Positions 27,544 to 36,988 are shown, counted from the stretch's first letter. The stretch: DNA of 64,000 bases from Oscillospiraceae bacterium (GCA_009777635.1 WRLK01000003.1:1-64000), one strand, 5' to 3'. A program made the numbers and translations. Notes: generated by a model from the sequence alone, not told the origin.

Positions 27544-28695
27544 ATGAAAAAACTTCTTTGTTCAATGATTGCCATCGCTTTGACCGCTGCCGGTCTTGTC
27601 GGCTGCGGGTCGTCCGGATCGAACTCCGCGACTTCGTCCGTGTATAAAATCGGAGCCTCCGGGCCTCTTACCGGCGGCGCTGCAATCTACGGCAACGCTG
27701 CCAAAAACGGCGCGACGATTGCCGTGGAGGAAATCAACGCATTGGGCGGCATCCAGTTTGACTTGCGCTACGAGGACGATGAGCACGATCCCGAAAAAGC
27801 GGTCAACGCGTACAATACGCTGAAGGATTGGGGCATGCAGCTTTCTTTGGCCACTGTAACGAGCACGCCCGGCGCCGCTGTTGCTACCAAGTATTTCGAG
27901 GACCGTATTTTTGCGATCACCCCCTCCGCTTCCTCCGTGGCTGTTGTGGAGGGCAACGACAATGTGTTCCAGATGTGCTTTTCCGACCCCAGTCAGGGTA
28001 CCGCCTCCGCCCAGTATATAAGCGAAAATTCGCTTGGTACAAAGATTGCCGTCATCTATAAAAACGACGACGTATATTCCTCCGGGATTTTTGAAACGTT
28101 CATGTCCGAGGCGGCTGCGCGCGGAATGGATATCGTATCTACCACCACGTTTACCGAAGACAGCCAAAACGACTTTTCCGTCCAGTTGACCGAAGCTAAG
28201 AACCAAGGCGCCGACCTTGTATTTTTGCCTATGTATTATACTCCCGCCTCACTGATTTTCCAGCAGGCAAGGTCCATGGACTTTGCCCCGAAATATTTCG
28301 GAGTTGACGGTATGGACGGTATTTTGACGCTTGAGGGCTTCGATACCTCGCTTGCCGAGGGCGTAATGCTTCTGACCCCGTTTAACGCCGACGCCGCCGA
28401 CGAGCGCACGAAAAATTTTGTATCGAAATATCAGGAAGCTTACGGGGAAATCCCCAACCAGTTTGCAGCGGGCGGATATGATTGCATCTACGCGATTTAT
28501 GAAGCCATCCAGCAAGACAGCTCCATCACCCCCGGAATGAGCGCGGAGGAAACCTGCGAAAAACTGATAGCTAAGTTCACCAGCTTTTCCTTCGATGGCG
28601 TAACGGGTGAAAACACGACATGGTCCGCACAAGGGCTGGTTTCCAAGGGTCCTAAGGGAATGGTCATCAGAAACGGTGCTTATGTTGGCATGTAA
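27544..28695 (+). CDS. livK: Branched-chain amino acid-type ABC transporter substrate-binding lipoprotein
   Basis: This is an extracytoplasmic periplasmic-binding-like protein of the Leu/Ile/Val (peripla_BP_6) family. The signal sequence ends in the lipobox LVGC, followed by a Ser-rich linker. The body starts YKIGASGPLTGGAAIYG, typical of LivJ/K, and contains ALGGIQFDLRYEDDEHDPEKAVNAY. The mature length (about 360) is normal. Ligand could be branched-chain amino acids, but this family also binds amides, urea and aromatic compounds. It is first of five genes encoding a full transporter. Confidence 0.92.
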   Translation: MKKLLCSMIAIALTAAGLVGCGSSGSNSATSSVYKIGASGPLTGGAAIYGNAAKNGATIAVEEINALGGIQFDLRYEDDEHDPEKAVNAYNTLKDWGMQLSLATVTSTPGAAVATKYFEDRIFAITPSASSVAVVEGNDNVFQMCFSDPSQGTASAQYISENSLGTKIAVIYKNDDVYSSGIFETFMSEAAARGMDIVSTTTFTEDSQNDFSVQLTEAKNQGADLVFLPMYYTPASLIFQQARSMDFAPKYFGVDGMDGILTLEGFDTSLAEGVMLLTPFNADAADERTKNFVSKYQEAYGEIPNQFAAGGYDCIYAIYEAIQQDSSITPGMSAEETCEKLIAKFTSFSFDGVTGENTTWSAQGLVSKGPKGMVIRNGAYVGM

Positions 28696-28779
28696 TCGCA
28701 TTTCTTTACGGAAATAGCAAGAAAAAGGGGCTGCCGAGCAACTTCGCCAGCTCCTTTTAAGGTGAAACGGGGTATATTT

Positions 28780-29661
28780 ATGGCCTTTCTTTCTCATTTA
28801 TTCAGCGGGATTAGCCTTGGCAGCGTATATGCCATTATCGCTTTAGGATACACAATGGTATACGGTATCGCCAAGATGCTAAACTTTGCCCACGGCGACG
28901 TCATCATGATCGGGGCGTATGTTTGCTTTTTCTCCCTTTTGCACTGGAATATTCCCACGGTATTCGCGATTATTCTCGCAATGATTATCTGCACGGCCTT
29001 AGGCGTCTTGATTGAGCGGCTTGCCTACAAGCCGCTTCGCGCGGCGCCGTCGCTTGCCGTACTCATCACCGCAATCGGCGTCAGCTACTTTTTGCAGAAC
29101 GCGGCTCAGCTTCTTTGGACCTCGAGCCCCAAGGTGTTCCCCTCTGTTTTAGGCGATACAAGCTTAAGGCTGTTCGGCGGCCAGCTTTCCGTTTCCATGA
29201 TCTCCGTCGTTACCGTGGCGGCGTGCATCGTCATTATGCTCGGGCTTACCTGGTTTACGGGCAAAACAAAGACCGGCAAAGCCATGCGCGCCTGCTCGGA
29301 GGACAAGGGCGCCGCCCAGCTTATGGGTATTAACGTAAACTTGACGATCTCCGTGACGTTCGCGATTGGCGCGGCCCTTGCAGCCGTTGCCGGGGTTCTG
29401 TTGTGCTCGGCTTACCCCATGCTCATGCCGACCACCGGCGCCATGCCCGGAATCAAGGCTTTTACCGCCGCCGTGTTCGGCGGAATCGGCTCGATACCCG
29501 GCGCGATGCTAGGCGGAATATTGCTGGGGCTTATCGAAATATTTGGAAAAGCATACATTTCCACGCAGCTATCCGACGCCATCGTGTTTGCGGTGCTGAT
29601 TATTGTCCTGCTTGTAAAACCCGCCGGACTGCTCGGCAAGCAGGTACGTGAGAAAGTTTGA
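28780..29661 (+). CDS. livH: Branched-chain amino acid ABC transporter permease LivH
   Basis: This is a polytopic membrane protein starting FSGISLGSVYAIIALGYTMVYG, a LivH hallmark, and containing KMLNFAHGDVIMIGAY. The EAA-like region is AMRACSEDKGAAQLMGIN. I favour ATG 28780; an in-frame GTG at 28762 is also possible. It overlaps the livM reading frame start region. Confidence 0.92.
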   Translation: MAFLSHLFSGISLGSVYAIIALGYTMVYGIAKMLNFAHGDVIMIGAYVCFFSLLHWNIPTVFAIILAMIICTALGVLIERLAYKPLRAAPSLAVLITAIGVSYFLQNAAQLLWTSSPKVFPSVLGDTSLRLFGGQLSVSMISVVTVAACIVIMLGLTWFTGKTKTGKAMRACSEDKGAAQLMGINVNLTISVTFAIGAALAAVAGVLLCSAYPMLMPTTGAMPGIKAFTAAVFGGIGSIPGAMLGGILLGLIEIFGKAYISTQLSDAIVFAVLIIVLLVKPAGLLGKQVREKV

Positions 29662-29671
29662 GGCTTATGGC

Positions 29672-30754
29672 ATGAGTAAAACGATACTTAAAAGCCCAAT
29701 GCGTAAAAATATATCGATATACGCGCTGGTAATCATCGGTTATATCGTTATGCAATGCATGATTCAAACCGGAAACATCACCTCGGTCCTCCACGGGCAG
29801 CTTGTGCCGATCTGCGCATATATCGTAATGGCCATCTCGCTGAATCTGACCGTAGGCATACTGGGGGAGCTTTCTCTCGGGCACGCGGGTTTTATGAGCA
29901 TCGGCGCTTTCAGCGGCGTCGTCGCCGCCACAAGCCTTGAAAGCATCATCCCCTTTGCCCCCCTGCGGCTGGCGGTATCTATGGCGATAGCCGCGGCCTT
30001 CGCGGGTGCGGCGGGCTTTCTGATCGGCATCCCCGTGCTGCGGCTTATGGGCGATTATCTAGCCATTGTCACGCTTGCGTTTGGCGAAATCATCAAGCAC
30101 CTGATTAACTGCCTGTACATCGGAATCGACTCCGGCGGCCTTAGCTTCGGCTTTCTTGGGACCGCGTCCGACCTGAACCTGAAGGATGACGGCGCCGTCA
30201 TCGTCAACGGTCCTATGGGAATCGCCGGGATTAACAGAATCTCTAATTTCACCGCGGGATTTATCCTTGTCATGGTTACGCTGTTCATTGTGCTCAACCT
30301 CATAAACAGCCGCGCCGGACGCGCCATCATGGCTTTGCGCGACAACCGTATCGCCGCTGAAAGCGTGGGAATCCCGGTAACAAAGTACAAGCTCATGGCT
30401 TTTGTTACCTCAGCCGCAATCGCCGGGTCGGCGGGGGCGCTTTTCGCGATGAACTATTCTACCGTCGTCGCGACTAAGTTCGACTTCGGCACCTCGATAC
30501 TGGTTTTGGTCTTTGTCGTTTTAGGCGGGCTTGGCAACATGATGGGCTCGATCATCGCGGCAACCGTGCTTACCATATTGCCGGAGATGCTGCGTGAAAT
30601 CGAGCAGTACCGCATGCTGGTCTACGCCGTTATACTTATCCTTGTCATGATAGCCAGAAACAACGCAAGCTTCATGGCATATCTCGATAACCTGAAAAAC
30701 CGGATTGTAAACGCCGCGAAAAAAACGCGGAAAGGGGGGGCGTCTGTTGGATGA
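29672..30754 (+). CDS. livM: Branched-chain amino acid ABC transporter permease LivM
   Basis: This is the second permease with about ten membrane helices. LivM features are visible: ISLNLTVGILGELSLGHAGFMSIGAF, LRLMGDYLAIVTLAFGEI and RALRDN-like MALRDNRIAAESVGI. The ATG at 29672 lies 10 bp after the livH stop. Its end overlaps livG by 8 bp. Confidence 0.92.
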   Translation: MSKTILKSPMRKNISIYALVIIGYIVMQCMIQTGNITSVLHGQLVPICAYIVMAISLNLTVGILGELSLGHAGFMSIGAFSGVVAATSLESIIPFAPLRLAVSMAIAAAFAGAAGFLIGIPVLRLMGDYLAIVTLAFGEIIKHLINCLYIGIDSGGLSFGFLGTASDLNLKDDGAVIVNGPMGIAGINRISNFTAGFILVMVTLFIVLNLINSRAGRAIMALRDNRIAAESVGIPVTKYKLMAFVTSAAIAGSAGALFAMNYSTVVATKFDFGTSILVLVFVVLGGLGNMMGSIIAATVLTILPEMLREIEQYRMLVYAVILILVMIARNNASFMAYLDNLKNRIVNAAKKTRKGGASVG

Positions 30755-31613
30755 GAAAAGGCCAAAGACGAAGCTGGTTCCCGTGCCTTCTAAAAGCATA
30801 ATCCCCGAACGCAATCTGGGTAAACCCCCTATCATGGAAGTACTCCGCCTTGGAATTGATTTCGGCGGCTTGACCGCCGTCGACGACTTTAACCTGACGC
30901 TGAGCCACACCGAGATAGCGGGGCTCATAGGCCCGAACGGCGCGGGAAAGACGACGATTTTCAACCTTCTCACCAAGGTTTACGAGCCGACGCGCGGAAC
31001 GATCCTGCTTCACGGAAAAGATACGCACGGCATGAACACGGCGCAGGTCAACAGGGCCGGTATCGCAAGGACGTTTCAAAATATCCGCCTGTTTTCCAAC
31101 CTTTCGGTGGAGGACAATGTAAAGCTGGGGCTTCATAACCAGATTGGGTATGGGATGTTCAGCGGGATTATGCGGCTTCCGCGATACTGGAAAGAGGAAA
31201 AACACGCGCATGAAAAAGCGATGGAGTTATTGTCCATCTTTGATATGCAGGACCTCAGGGGACACAGGGCGGGAGCGCTTCCTTACGGCGCGCAGCGCAG
31301 GCTTGAGATTGTCCGCGCCCTTGCCACCAATCCGTCGCTGCTTCTTTTAGACGAGCCCGCGGCCGGTATGAACCCCTCCGAAACAGGCGAGCTGATGGAA
31401 AACATCGTGAAGATCCGCGATGTTTTCCAAATTTCCGTGCTGCTCATCGAGCATGACATGAAGCTTGTAATGGGAATCTGCGAGGGAATTTGCGTGCTCA
31501 ACTTCGGTAAGATCATCGCGAAAGGAACACCCGGCGAGGTGCAAAACGACCCTGTCGTCATCGAGGCTTATCTTGGCAGGCGGGGGGAGGAGGACCGGCG
31601 TGCTGAAAGTTGA
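30747..31613 (+). CDS. livG: Branched-chain amino acid ABC transporter ATP-binding protein LivG
   Basis: This cytosolic ATPase has Walker A GPNGAGKTT, the LivG-type signature ALPYGAQRRLEIVRAL and Walker B LLLLDEPAAGMNP. An unusual N-terminal extension of about 28 residues precedes the ABC core. The start is TTG 30747 after a GGAAAGGGGGG site, overlapping livM. It overlaps the livF frame but livF probably starts at 31600. Confidence 0.92.
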   Translation: MDEKRPKTKLVPVPSKSIIPERNLGKPPIMEVLRLGIDFGGLTAVDDFNLTLSHTEIAGLIGPNGAGKTTIFNLLTKVYEPTRGTILLHGKDTHGMNTAQVNRAGIARTFQNIRLFSNLSVEDNVKLGLHNQIGYGMFSGIMRLPRYWKEEKHAHEKAMELLSIFDMQDLRGHRAGALPYGAQRRLEIVRALATNPSLLLLDEPAAGMNPSETGELMENIVKIRDVFQISVLLIEHDMKLVMGICEGICVLNFGKIIAKGTPGEVQNDPVVIEAYLGRRGEEDRRAES

Positions 31614-32301
31614 GAATATGAATGTTTATTACGGGGCAATCCACGCGATCAGAAATGTTTCGCTTGAAGTCCTGCAAGGCGAGATCGTCACGCTGATTGG
31701 CGCAAATGGGGCGGGTAAAAGCACCGTTTTGCAAACAATATCCGGCCTTATGCGGTCGAAAACCGGGGATATCGCTTTTATGGACGAAAACATCGCCGCC
31801 GTCACGCCGCATAAAATCGTGGAGCGCGGCCTTGCCCATGTGCCGGAAGGCCGACGCATCTTCCTGCGCATGACAGTTAGGGAAAACCTTGAAATGGGCG
31901 CTTATACACGGCATGGCAGCGAGGTTCAGGAGGCGCTTGAAAAAGTCTATCAGTTATTCCCGCGGCTTTTAGAGCGCAGAAAGCAAATAGCGGGAACGCT
32001 TTCCGGAGGGGAGCAGCAGATGCTGGCCATGGGGCGCGCGCTGATGAGCCGTCCTAAGCTCCTGATGCTTGACGAGCCCTCAATGGGGCTTGCGCCGATT
32101 CTCGTTGAGCAGATATTCTCAATTATTGAGGATATGAACAAAAACGGCGTCACCATACTTTTGGTGGAGCAAAACGCACAGATAGCCCTTTCGATCGCGG
32201 ACAGAGGCTATGTTTTGGAGACCGGCAGCATCATCATGTCGGGTACGGGCCATGAATTATCACAAAGCGACGATATCCGCAAAGCGTATCTTGGCGGATG
32301 A
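31600..32301 (+). CDS. livF: Branched-chain amino acid ABC transporter ATP-binding protein LivF
   Basis: This second ATPase of the transporter begins LKVENMNVYYGAIHAI. It shows Walker A GANGAGKST, signature LSGGEQQMLAMGRAL and Walker B LLMLDEPSMGLAP. The GTG at 31600 follows GGAGGAGG, which favours it over an upstream in-frame codon. It overlaps the livG end by 14 bp and is followed by a bidirectional terminator. Confidence 0.93.
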   Translation: MLKVENMNVYYGAIHAIRNVSLEVLQGEIVTLIGANGAGKSTVLQTISGLMRSKTGDIAFMDENIAAVTPHKIVERGLAHVPEGRRIFLRMTVRENLEMGAYTRHGSEVQEALEKVYQLFPRLLERRKQIAGTLSGGEQQMLAMGRALMSRPKLLMLDEPSMGLAPILVEQIFSIIEDMNKNGVTILLVEQNAQIALSIADRGYVLETGSIIMSGTGHELSQSDDIRKAYLGG

Positions 32302-32324
32302 CCATAATACTATATCGCGCTAAA

Positions 32325-32351
32325 AAACCGCCGGTTTTAATCCGGCGGTTT
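32325..32351. terminator. Bidirectional terminator between livF and pheA
   Basis: AAACCGCCGG (32325-32334) pairs with CCGGCGGTTT (32342-32351). T-rich tails are present on both sides, serving both convergent operons. Confidence 0.8.
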
Positions 32352-32360
32352 CCGTTTTTA

Positions 32361-33500
32361 TCATACGATTTCCGAATAACTGCCAAGGTAGTAAAAATCA
32401 TCGCACAAATCACTAAGCTCCCGCAAAACTTGATACAGCGCGGGTGAATACACGGGCGTATCCAAATCGAAATAGAACATAAACTCGAAATCACTGTTGG
32501 GTATCGGCCGGCTTTCAAGCTTGATGAGGTTGATCCCGTGGATAAAAATGCGAGACAGGATGTGGTAAAGCGAGCCGGGCTTATGCGGGATAGTTAGCAT
32601 AAGACTGGTCTTGTCGGCTCCTGGATAAATGGCAAGGGATTTTGATATGCAGATAAAGCGCGTATAATTGTTGCCCTCGTCCTGTACCGATTGCATAAGC
32701 CGTTTGAGCCCGTATAACACGGCGCAGTTGCCCGATGAAATTGCAGCAACGTCGCTCCTCTCGGATTCTGCGACCATTTTCGCGGCAACGGCGGTGTTTT
32801 CGCAGACCGTCACCTTGCATCCTATGCTTTTTATGAAGCCCGCGCATTGGGCGATAGCCTGCTCATGGGAATAAATCTCCTTGATTTTAGATATATCGAC
32901 GTCTTCCTTCGCAAGCAGGCAGTGGTCGATTTTAAGGCGCACGCTTCTCACAATGCTGAAAGGATACCGCATCATCAGGTCATACACCTGGTTTATCGAA
33001 CCGGCGGTGCTGTTTTCAAGCGGCAGTATGCCATACGGGCACAACCCGCTGTCAATAGCGGAAAATACCGCCTCAAAGGTATTGAAATACAGTATGCTCG
33101 GAAGCGCAAACAGCTTCTCGGCGGCAAGCTGGGAGTACGCGCCCTCCGTGCCTTGACAGGCGATCACCGTCCGTTTGGGGAAAAGCCATTCCGTGTTTTT
33201 TATAGCGCCTTCAATCGTTTCAACAAGCTCGGACGACGGATTGATGATGCGCTCCTGCTCCGCGCGGCTCAGCTCGAACAGCATGGAGTATAATGCGGTA
33301 ATATAAGCCTCCCGCCCCTCCCCGGCCTTGTGGGAGAGTTCATACAGCTTTTGCCTTTCTCGTGCCGGGTCATACACCGGCAGGTCGTTTTGCTTTTTAT
33401 GTTTTGCTATTTCGCAGGATAAATCCATCCGGTCAAAAAAAAGCTTAACAAGGTTGTCGTCAATGTGATCGATTTTTTCCCTAAGTTTATTTAAATCCAA
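32361..33500 (-). CDS. pheA: Bifunctional chorismate mutase/prephenate dehydratase
   Basis: It converts chorismate to prephenate and then phenylpyruvate in phenylalanine synthesis. The N-terminal chorismate mutase helices (about 1-85) are followed by the dehydratase domain (ACQGTEGAYSQLAAEKLF, and NYTRF with the catalytic Thr). A C-terminal ACT domain with LESRP binds phenylalanine for feedback inhibition. The start is a TTG with AGGAGG 7 bp upstream. It is the last gene of the aroF-tyrA-pheA operon. Confidence 0.94.
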   Translation of the reverse strand: MDLNKLREKIDHIDDNLVKLFFDRMDLSCEIAKHKKQNDLPVYDPARERQKLYELSHKAGEGREAYITALYSMLFELSRAEQERIINPSSELVETIEGAIKNTEWLFPKRTVIACQGTEGAYSQLAAEKLFALPSILYFNTFEAVFSAIDSGLCPYGILPLENSTAGSINQVYDLMMRYPFSIVRSVRLKIDHCLLAKEDVDISKIKEIYSHEQAIAQCAGFIKSIGCKVTVCENTAVAAKMVAESERSDVAAISSGNCAVLYGLKRLMQSVQDEGNNYTRFICISKSLAIYPGADKTSLMLTIPHKPGSLYHILSRIFIHGINLIKLESRPIPNSDFEFMFYFDLDTPVYSPALYQVLRELSDLCDDFYYLGSYSEIV

Positions 33501-33515
33501 GAAAAGTCCTCCTTT

Positions 33516-34346
33516 TTAGCTGTCAAGCTCCGCCTTTAAACGGCTGCCCTCTTCCAGCAGCTCCTTGAGCGCGCGTTCGTCGCCGTCCAGAAGCGCCTTT
33601 CTGTAAAGCGACAGCGCCCCGATAAAGGAATCTAGCTCCTGTATCATAAAATCGTTGTTCTCCGTGCAAAGCTCCGCCCACATGTCGGCGTTTAAGCGCG
33701 CCACGCGCGTTAAGTCCTTGTAGCTTCCGGCGGAAAGGCCTTTGTGGCCCCGGGCGGTCGGGCTTTTGATATACGCGTTCGAGACTATATGCGCCATCTG
33801 GGAGCTAAACGCGATGATTTCGTCATGCTGTTTTGCCGTCGTGACGCTCAATCGCCCGAACCCGACCGGCTTTAAAAGCTCCTCGATTTTGCCAAACAGG
33901 GACGCGTCGTCATAGACCGGCGGCACAATGACCATCGTTTCTCCTTTAAAGAGGTTCGCGCGGCTGTTCTTGAAGCCCGCCTTATGGCTGCCCGCCATCG
34001 GGTGGCCGCCGACGAACGTAAACCCGTGCTGCTTCGCAATCGGGAAGCACCGCTCGCAGACAAACCGCTTGATGCCGCAGCAGTCGAACACAATCGTATT
34101 TTCCGCGATATTTTTCGCGGCGCTTTCAAGATATCTTACCGCGTCGCCGGGATTTACGGCGATCAAAACCGCGTCGCACAATCCGATGGTGTTGTCGTCC
34201 AGCACGCCGTTTGCGGCGCCCGAGAGCACAGCAAAGCCTAAGATTGCGTCGTCCGTGTCGTATGCGTAAACCGTATGCCCTCCGCCGCGGTAAGCTTTCG
34301 CCAAAGAGCCCCCGATTAGTCCCATGCCGACAATGCCTATATTCAT
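33516..34346 (-). CDS. tyrA: Prephenate dehydrogenase
   Basis: It oxidatively decarboxylates prephenate to 4-hydroxyphenylpyruvate in tyrosine synthesis. The NAD-binding motif GIVGMGLIGGSLAKAY starts the protein. The active-site region VGGHPMAGSHKAGF contains the family histidine. At 276 residues it lacks an ACT domain. It overlaps aroF by 4 bp. Confidence 0.93.
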   Translation of the reverse strand: MNIGIVGMGLIGGSLAKAYRGGGHTVYAYDTDDAILGFAVLSGAANGVLDDNTIGLCDAVLIAVNPGDAVRYLESAAKNIAENTIVFDCCGIKRFVCERCFPIAKQHGFTFVGGHPMAGSHKAGFKNSRANLFKGETMVIVPPVYDDASLFGKIEELLKPVGFGRLSVTTAKQHDEIIAFSSQMAHIVSNAYIKSPTARGHKGLSAGSYKDLTRVARLNADMWAELCTENNDFMIQELDSFIGALSLYRKALLDGDERALKELLEEGSRLKAELDS

Positions 34347-35350
34347 GCCGTGACCACCTCGCGTATTTTGCGGATCTTCCCGGCTGTTTTTGAAAATTGT
34401 TCCGGCGTGAGCGATTGCGCGCCGTCACAGAGCGCGTTGACGGGATCGTTATGCACCTCGATCATGACGCCGTGGGCGCCGGCTGCGACCGCCGCCATCG
34501 CCATAGGCTCCACAAGGCGCGCGATTCCCGACGCGTGGCTGGGGTCTACGACAACTGGCAGATGCGAAAGATCGCGCAGCATCGGTACGGCCGAAAGGTC
34601 GAGGGTATTTCGCGTGTATGTTTCAAATGTGCGGATACCGCGCTCACAGAGTATGACGTTTTGGTTGCCGCCGGCCATAATGTATTCGGCGCTCATGAGA
34701 AGCTCCTGAAGAGTATTTGCAAGCCCACGTTTTAACAAGACCGGCTTTTTGAGCATACCCAGCTCCTTTAACAGCTCGAAGTTCTGCATGTTGCGGGCTC
34801 CGACTTGTATGATGTCCACCTTTTCAAACATGGGAAGATGATCCGCGTTCATGATCTCTGTGATAATCGGCATGCCGGTTTGCCTTTTCGCCTCAAGCAT
34901 CATCTCGATGCCATCGGCGCGAAGCCCCTGAAAATCATACGGCGAAGTGCGCGGCTTAAACGCTCCCCCGCGCAGAATAGACGCACCGAATGCGCAAACG
35001 TCCTTCGCAATCGCAAGTATCTGTTCCGGGGATTCGACAGAACACGGCCCCGCGATCATCTGGAAATGTGGCCCGCCGATTTTTATCCCGCCGACGTCGA
35101 TTACGCTGTCTTCCGGGTGAAATTTGCGGTTCGCGCTTTTAAACGGCTCCGAGATGCGTTTTACCGACTCCACCATCTCAAGCCCTTCGATAAGCTCCGT
35201 GTCGATCTGGCTTGTGTCCCCGATCAAACCGAGAATCGTATAAAACTCGCCCTTTGAGATGTGGACGCTAAGCCCCCGGCCTTTCAGCCATTCGGTAAGG
35301 TTTTCGATTTGTTCTTTTGTTGCGTTTGGTTTTAGTACCGCTACCATCAT
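34343..35350 (-). CDS. aroF: 3-deoxy-7-phosphoheptulonate synthase, type I-beta
   Basis: It catalyses the first step of the shikimate pathway from phosphoenolpyruvate and erythrose-4-phosphate. A ferredoxin-like/ACT regulatory domain (about 1-70) precedes the catalytic barrel. Motifs are AGPCSVES, LRGGAFKPRTSPY, LLKRGLANTLQE and VVVDPSHASG. This architecture is usually inhibited by tyrosine or phenylalanine. AAGGAGG precedes the ATG, and a 95-nt leader lies upstream. Confidence 0.95.
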   Translation of the reverse strand: MMVAVLKPNATKEQIENLTEWLKGRGLSVHISKGEFYTILGLIGDTSQIDTELIEGLEMVESVKRISEPFKSANRKFHPEDSVIDVGGIKIGGPHFQMIAGPCSVESPEQILAIAKDVCAFGASILRGGAFKPRTSPYDFQGLRADGIEMMLEAKRQTGMPIITEIMNADHLPMFEKVDIIQVGARNMQNFELLKELGMLKKPVLLKRGLANTLQELLMSAEYIMAGGNQNVILCERGIRTFETYTRNTLDLSAVPMLRDLSHLPVVVDPSHASGIARLVEPMAMAAVAAGAHGVMIEVHNDPVNALCDGAQSLTPEQFSKTAGKIRKIREVVTA

Positions 35351-35445
35351 ATTTTGCCTCCTTAACGATTGAGGAAAATAAAAAACCCGCCATGAACAAG
35401 GCTTTACATGCCCCGCGACGAGAATCTTAACAGCCTTTTCTATTG
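35351..35445 (-). promoter_or_regulatory. Structured leader of the aromatic amino acid operon
   Basis: The transcript leader contains AAGGCT and AGCCTT about 30 nt apart, enclosing a GC-rich piece (CGTCGCGGGG). A GGCGGG followed by six T residues lies downstream, before the ribosome-binding site. This looks like an attenuation device, but I cannot assign it to a known riboswitch or find a clear leader peptide. Confidence 0.4.
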
Positions 35446-35450
35446 ATTAT

Positions 35451-35479
35451 AAAATAACACGAATCGCTTGGAACGTCAA
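35451..35479 (-). promoter_or_regulatory. Promoter of the aroF-tyrA-pheA operon
   Basis: On the - strand TTGACG (35479-35474) and TATTTT (35456-35451) have a 17-bp spacer. It is arranged back to back with the amidohydrolase promoter. Confidence 0.65.
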
Positions 35480-35499
35480 GTGTTTTTTTATTTAGCCTG

Positions 35500-35528
35500 T
35501 TGAAAGGCTCAAGGCTACGCGGTATAAT
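35500..35528 (+). promoter_or_regulatory. Promoter of the amidohydrolase gene
   Basis: TTGAAA (35500-35505) and TATAAT (35523-35528) are separated by 17 bp. The start codon follows 22 bp later. Confidence 0.65.
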
Positions 35529-35550
35529 ATAACGCAGAGGTGAAAAGCTA

Positions 35551-36390
35551 ATGATTATCGATTTCCATGCCCACGTATTCCCGGATGACTTGGCGCCAAA
35601 GGCGATTTCCGCGCTGTGCGACGAAGTGGACGGCGTATATCCGCCGGTGAGCGACGGCACGGCCTCGGGGCTTTTAAAGAACATGGACGACTGGAATATC
35701 GATATTTCGGTTATCCTGCCCGTTATCACGAAACAATCCCAGATGAAAAGGGCAAACGAGTGGACTGCCTCCCAAAGCTCGGACAGGCTGATTGCTTTCG
35801 GCGGGATTTACCCGCACACCGGCGACTACAAAAGGGATATCGATTTTGTGGCGGGCTTAGGGCTTAAAGGGCTTAAATTCCACGCGGAGTATCAGGATTT
35901 TGTCGTCGACGATGTGCATATGCTTAAAATATACGAATATGCGCTTGGCAAAGGTCTGATTCTGTTGCACCATGCAGGCTTTGACCCTGCGTTTCCGGCG
36001 CCGTTTAAAAGCTCGCCGAGGCAATTCGCGAACATAGCGGACGCTATGCGCGGCGGAGTGATCATCGCGGCGCATCTGGGCGGACACGACCAGTGGGACG
36101 ACGTGGAAAACCATCTCGTGGGGAGCGGTATTTATCTTGACACCTCGATGGGCTTTGCGTATTTTCCGCACGACCAGTTCTTGAGGATCGTCAAGAGCCA
36201 CGGCGCAGATAAAATCCTGTTCGCCTCGGACGCTCCGTGGAGCAACGCGAAAACAGAGGTTATGCATTTAAAATCCCTGCCGCTTTCTAAGGACGACATG
36301 GATTTAATATTATATAAAAACGCAAAAAGGATATTGGGTATCGGCGCTCACAGCCCTAGAAAATCCCCAGATGCTCAAACAATATTTTAA
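35551..36390 (+). CDS. Amidohydrolase family protein (amidohydrolase 2 type)
   Basis: It is a cytosolic TIM-barrel metal-dependent hydrolase or decarboxylase. The metal motif DFHAHVF is at the N-terminus; FHAEYQDF, LHHAGFD, AAHLGGHD and the final Asp in FASDAPWSNAK are present. Members include aromatic acid decarboxylases and lactonases, so the substrate is not known. Its 279-residue length is complete. Its 3' end overlaps the convergent mntP gene by 35 bp. Confidence 0.85.
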   Translation: MIIDFHAHVFPDDLAPKAISALCDEVDGVYPPVSDGTASGLLKNMDDWNIDISVILPVITKQSQMKRANEWTASQSSDRLIAFGGIYPHTGDYKRDIDFVAGLGLKGLKFHAEYQDFVVDDVHMLKIYEYALGKGLILLHHAGFDPAFPAPFKSSPRQFANIADAMRGGVIIAAHLGGHDQWDDVENHLVGSGIYLDTSMGFAYFPHDQFLRIVKSHGADKILFASDAPWSNAKTEVMHLKSLPLSKDDMDLILYKNAKRILGIGAHSPRKSPDAQTIF

Positions 36391-36922
36391 ATCCTATCAT
36401 CACCAGTATAATGCCGCCCAAAAGCTCCGCTTTCGATTTTAGCCTTTCGCCGAACATGCTTCCGATCTTCATGCCGGCCATCGATAACACAAGCGTAGTG
36501 ATCCCGATCAGCAAAACAGCCGGAACGACGACGACATTTAAAAACGCAAACGATACGCCGACGGCAAGTGCGTCGATGCTTGTTGCGACGGCAAGGGTCA
36601 GCATATGCGCGGGGCTTAAGGACGCCGACTTGTTGCCGGGGCTTGCGTCATGATTAAAGCTGCTGAAAATCATTTTGCCGCCTATGAAACCGAGCAGCGC
36701 AAAAGCTACCCAGTGGTTGTAAGCGATGATGCTGTCGGCAAATAACGTCGCGGCCGAGTACCCGATCAGAGGCATGACGGCTTGAAATACGCCGAAGTAA
36801 AGGCCGACGGTCAGCGATTTTCTGACAGTGACTTTATCAATCGCCAGCCCCTTGAAAACCGATACGGCAAAGGCGTCCATAGCAAGCCCGATGGCAAGAA
36901 AAAAAATCCCCAAAAAACTCAT
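36356..36922 (-). CDS. mntP: Manganese efflux pump MntP
   Basis: This small six-helix membrane protein (DUF204) exports Mn2+. It begins FFLAIGLAMDAFAVSVFKG with the conserved intramembrane Asp, and a second LAVATSIDALAVGVSFAF repeats the motif. Length (188) is typical. GGAGAAG precedes the ATG. I do not see a yybP-ykoY manganese riboswitch in the short upstream region. Confidence 0.9.
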   Translation of the reverse strand: MSFLGIFFLAIGLAMDAFAVSVFKGLAIDKVTVRKSLTVGLYFGVFQAVMPLIGYSAATLFADSIIAYNHWVAFALLGFIGGKMIFSSFNHDASPGNKSASLSPAHMLTLAVATSIDALAVGVSFAFLNVVVVPAVLLIGITTLVLSMAGMKIGSMFGERLKSKAELLGGIILVMIGFKILFEHLGIF

Positions 36923-36988
36923 TTTTACTTCTCCAATTTAAGCGAAAAAATATTATGGGCTGCCGACGCCCCCTGAAAGGAGCAACAC

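Noticed and set aside
30747..31613. LivG signature motif LPYGAQRR as a defective ABC signature
   Set aside because: This variant is normal for LivG proteins, so it is not evidence of inactivation.
36923..36988. yybP-ykoY manganese riboswitch upstream of mntP
   Set aside because: The upstream segment is too short and lacks the conserved loops of that class.
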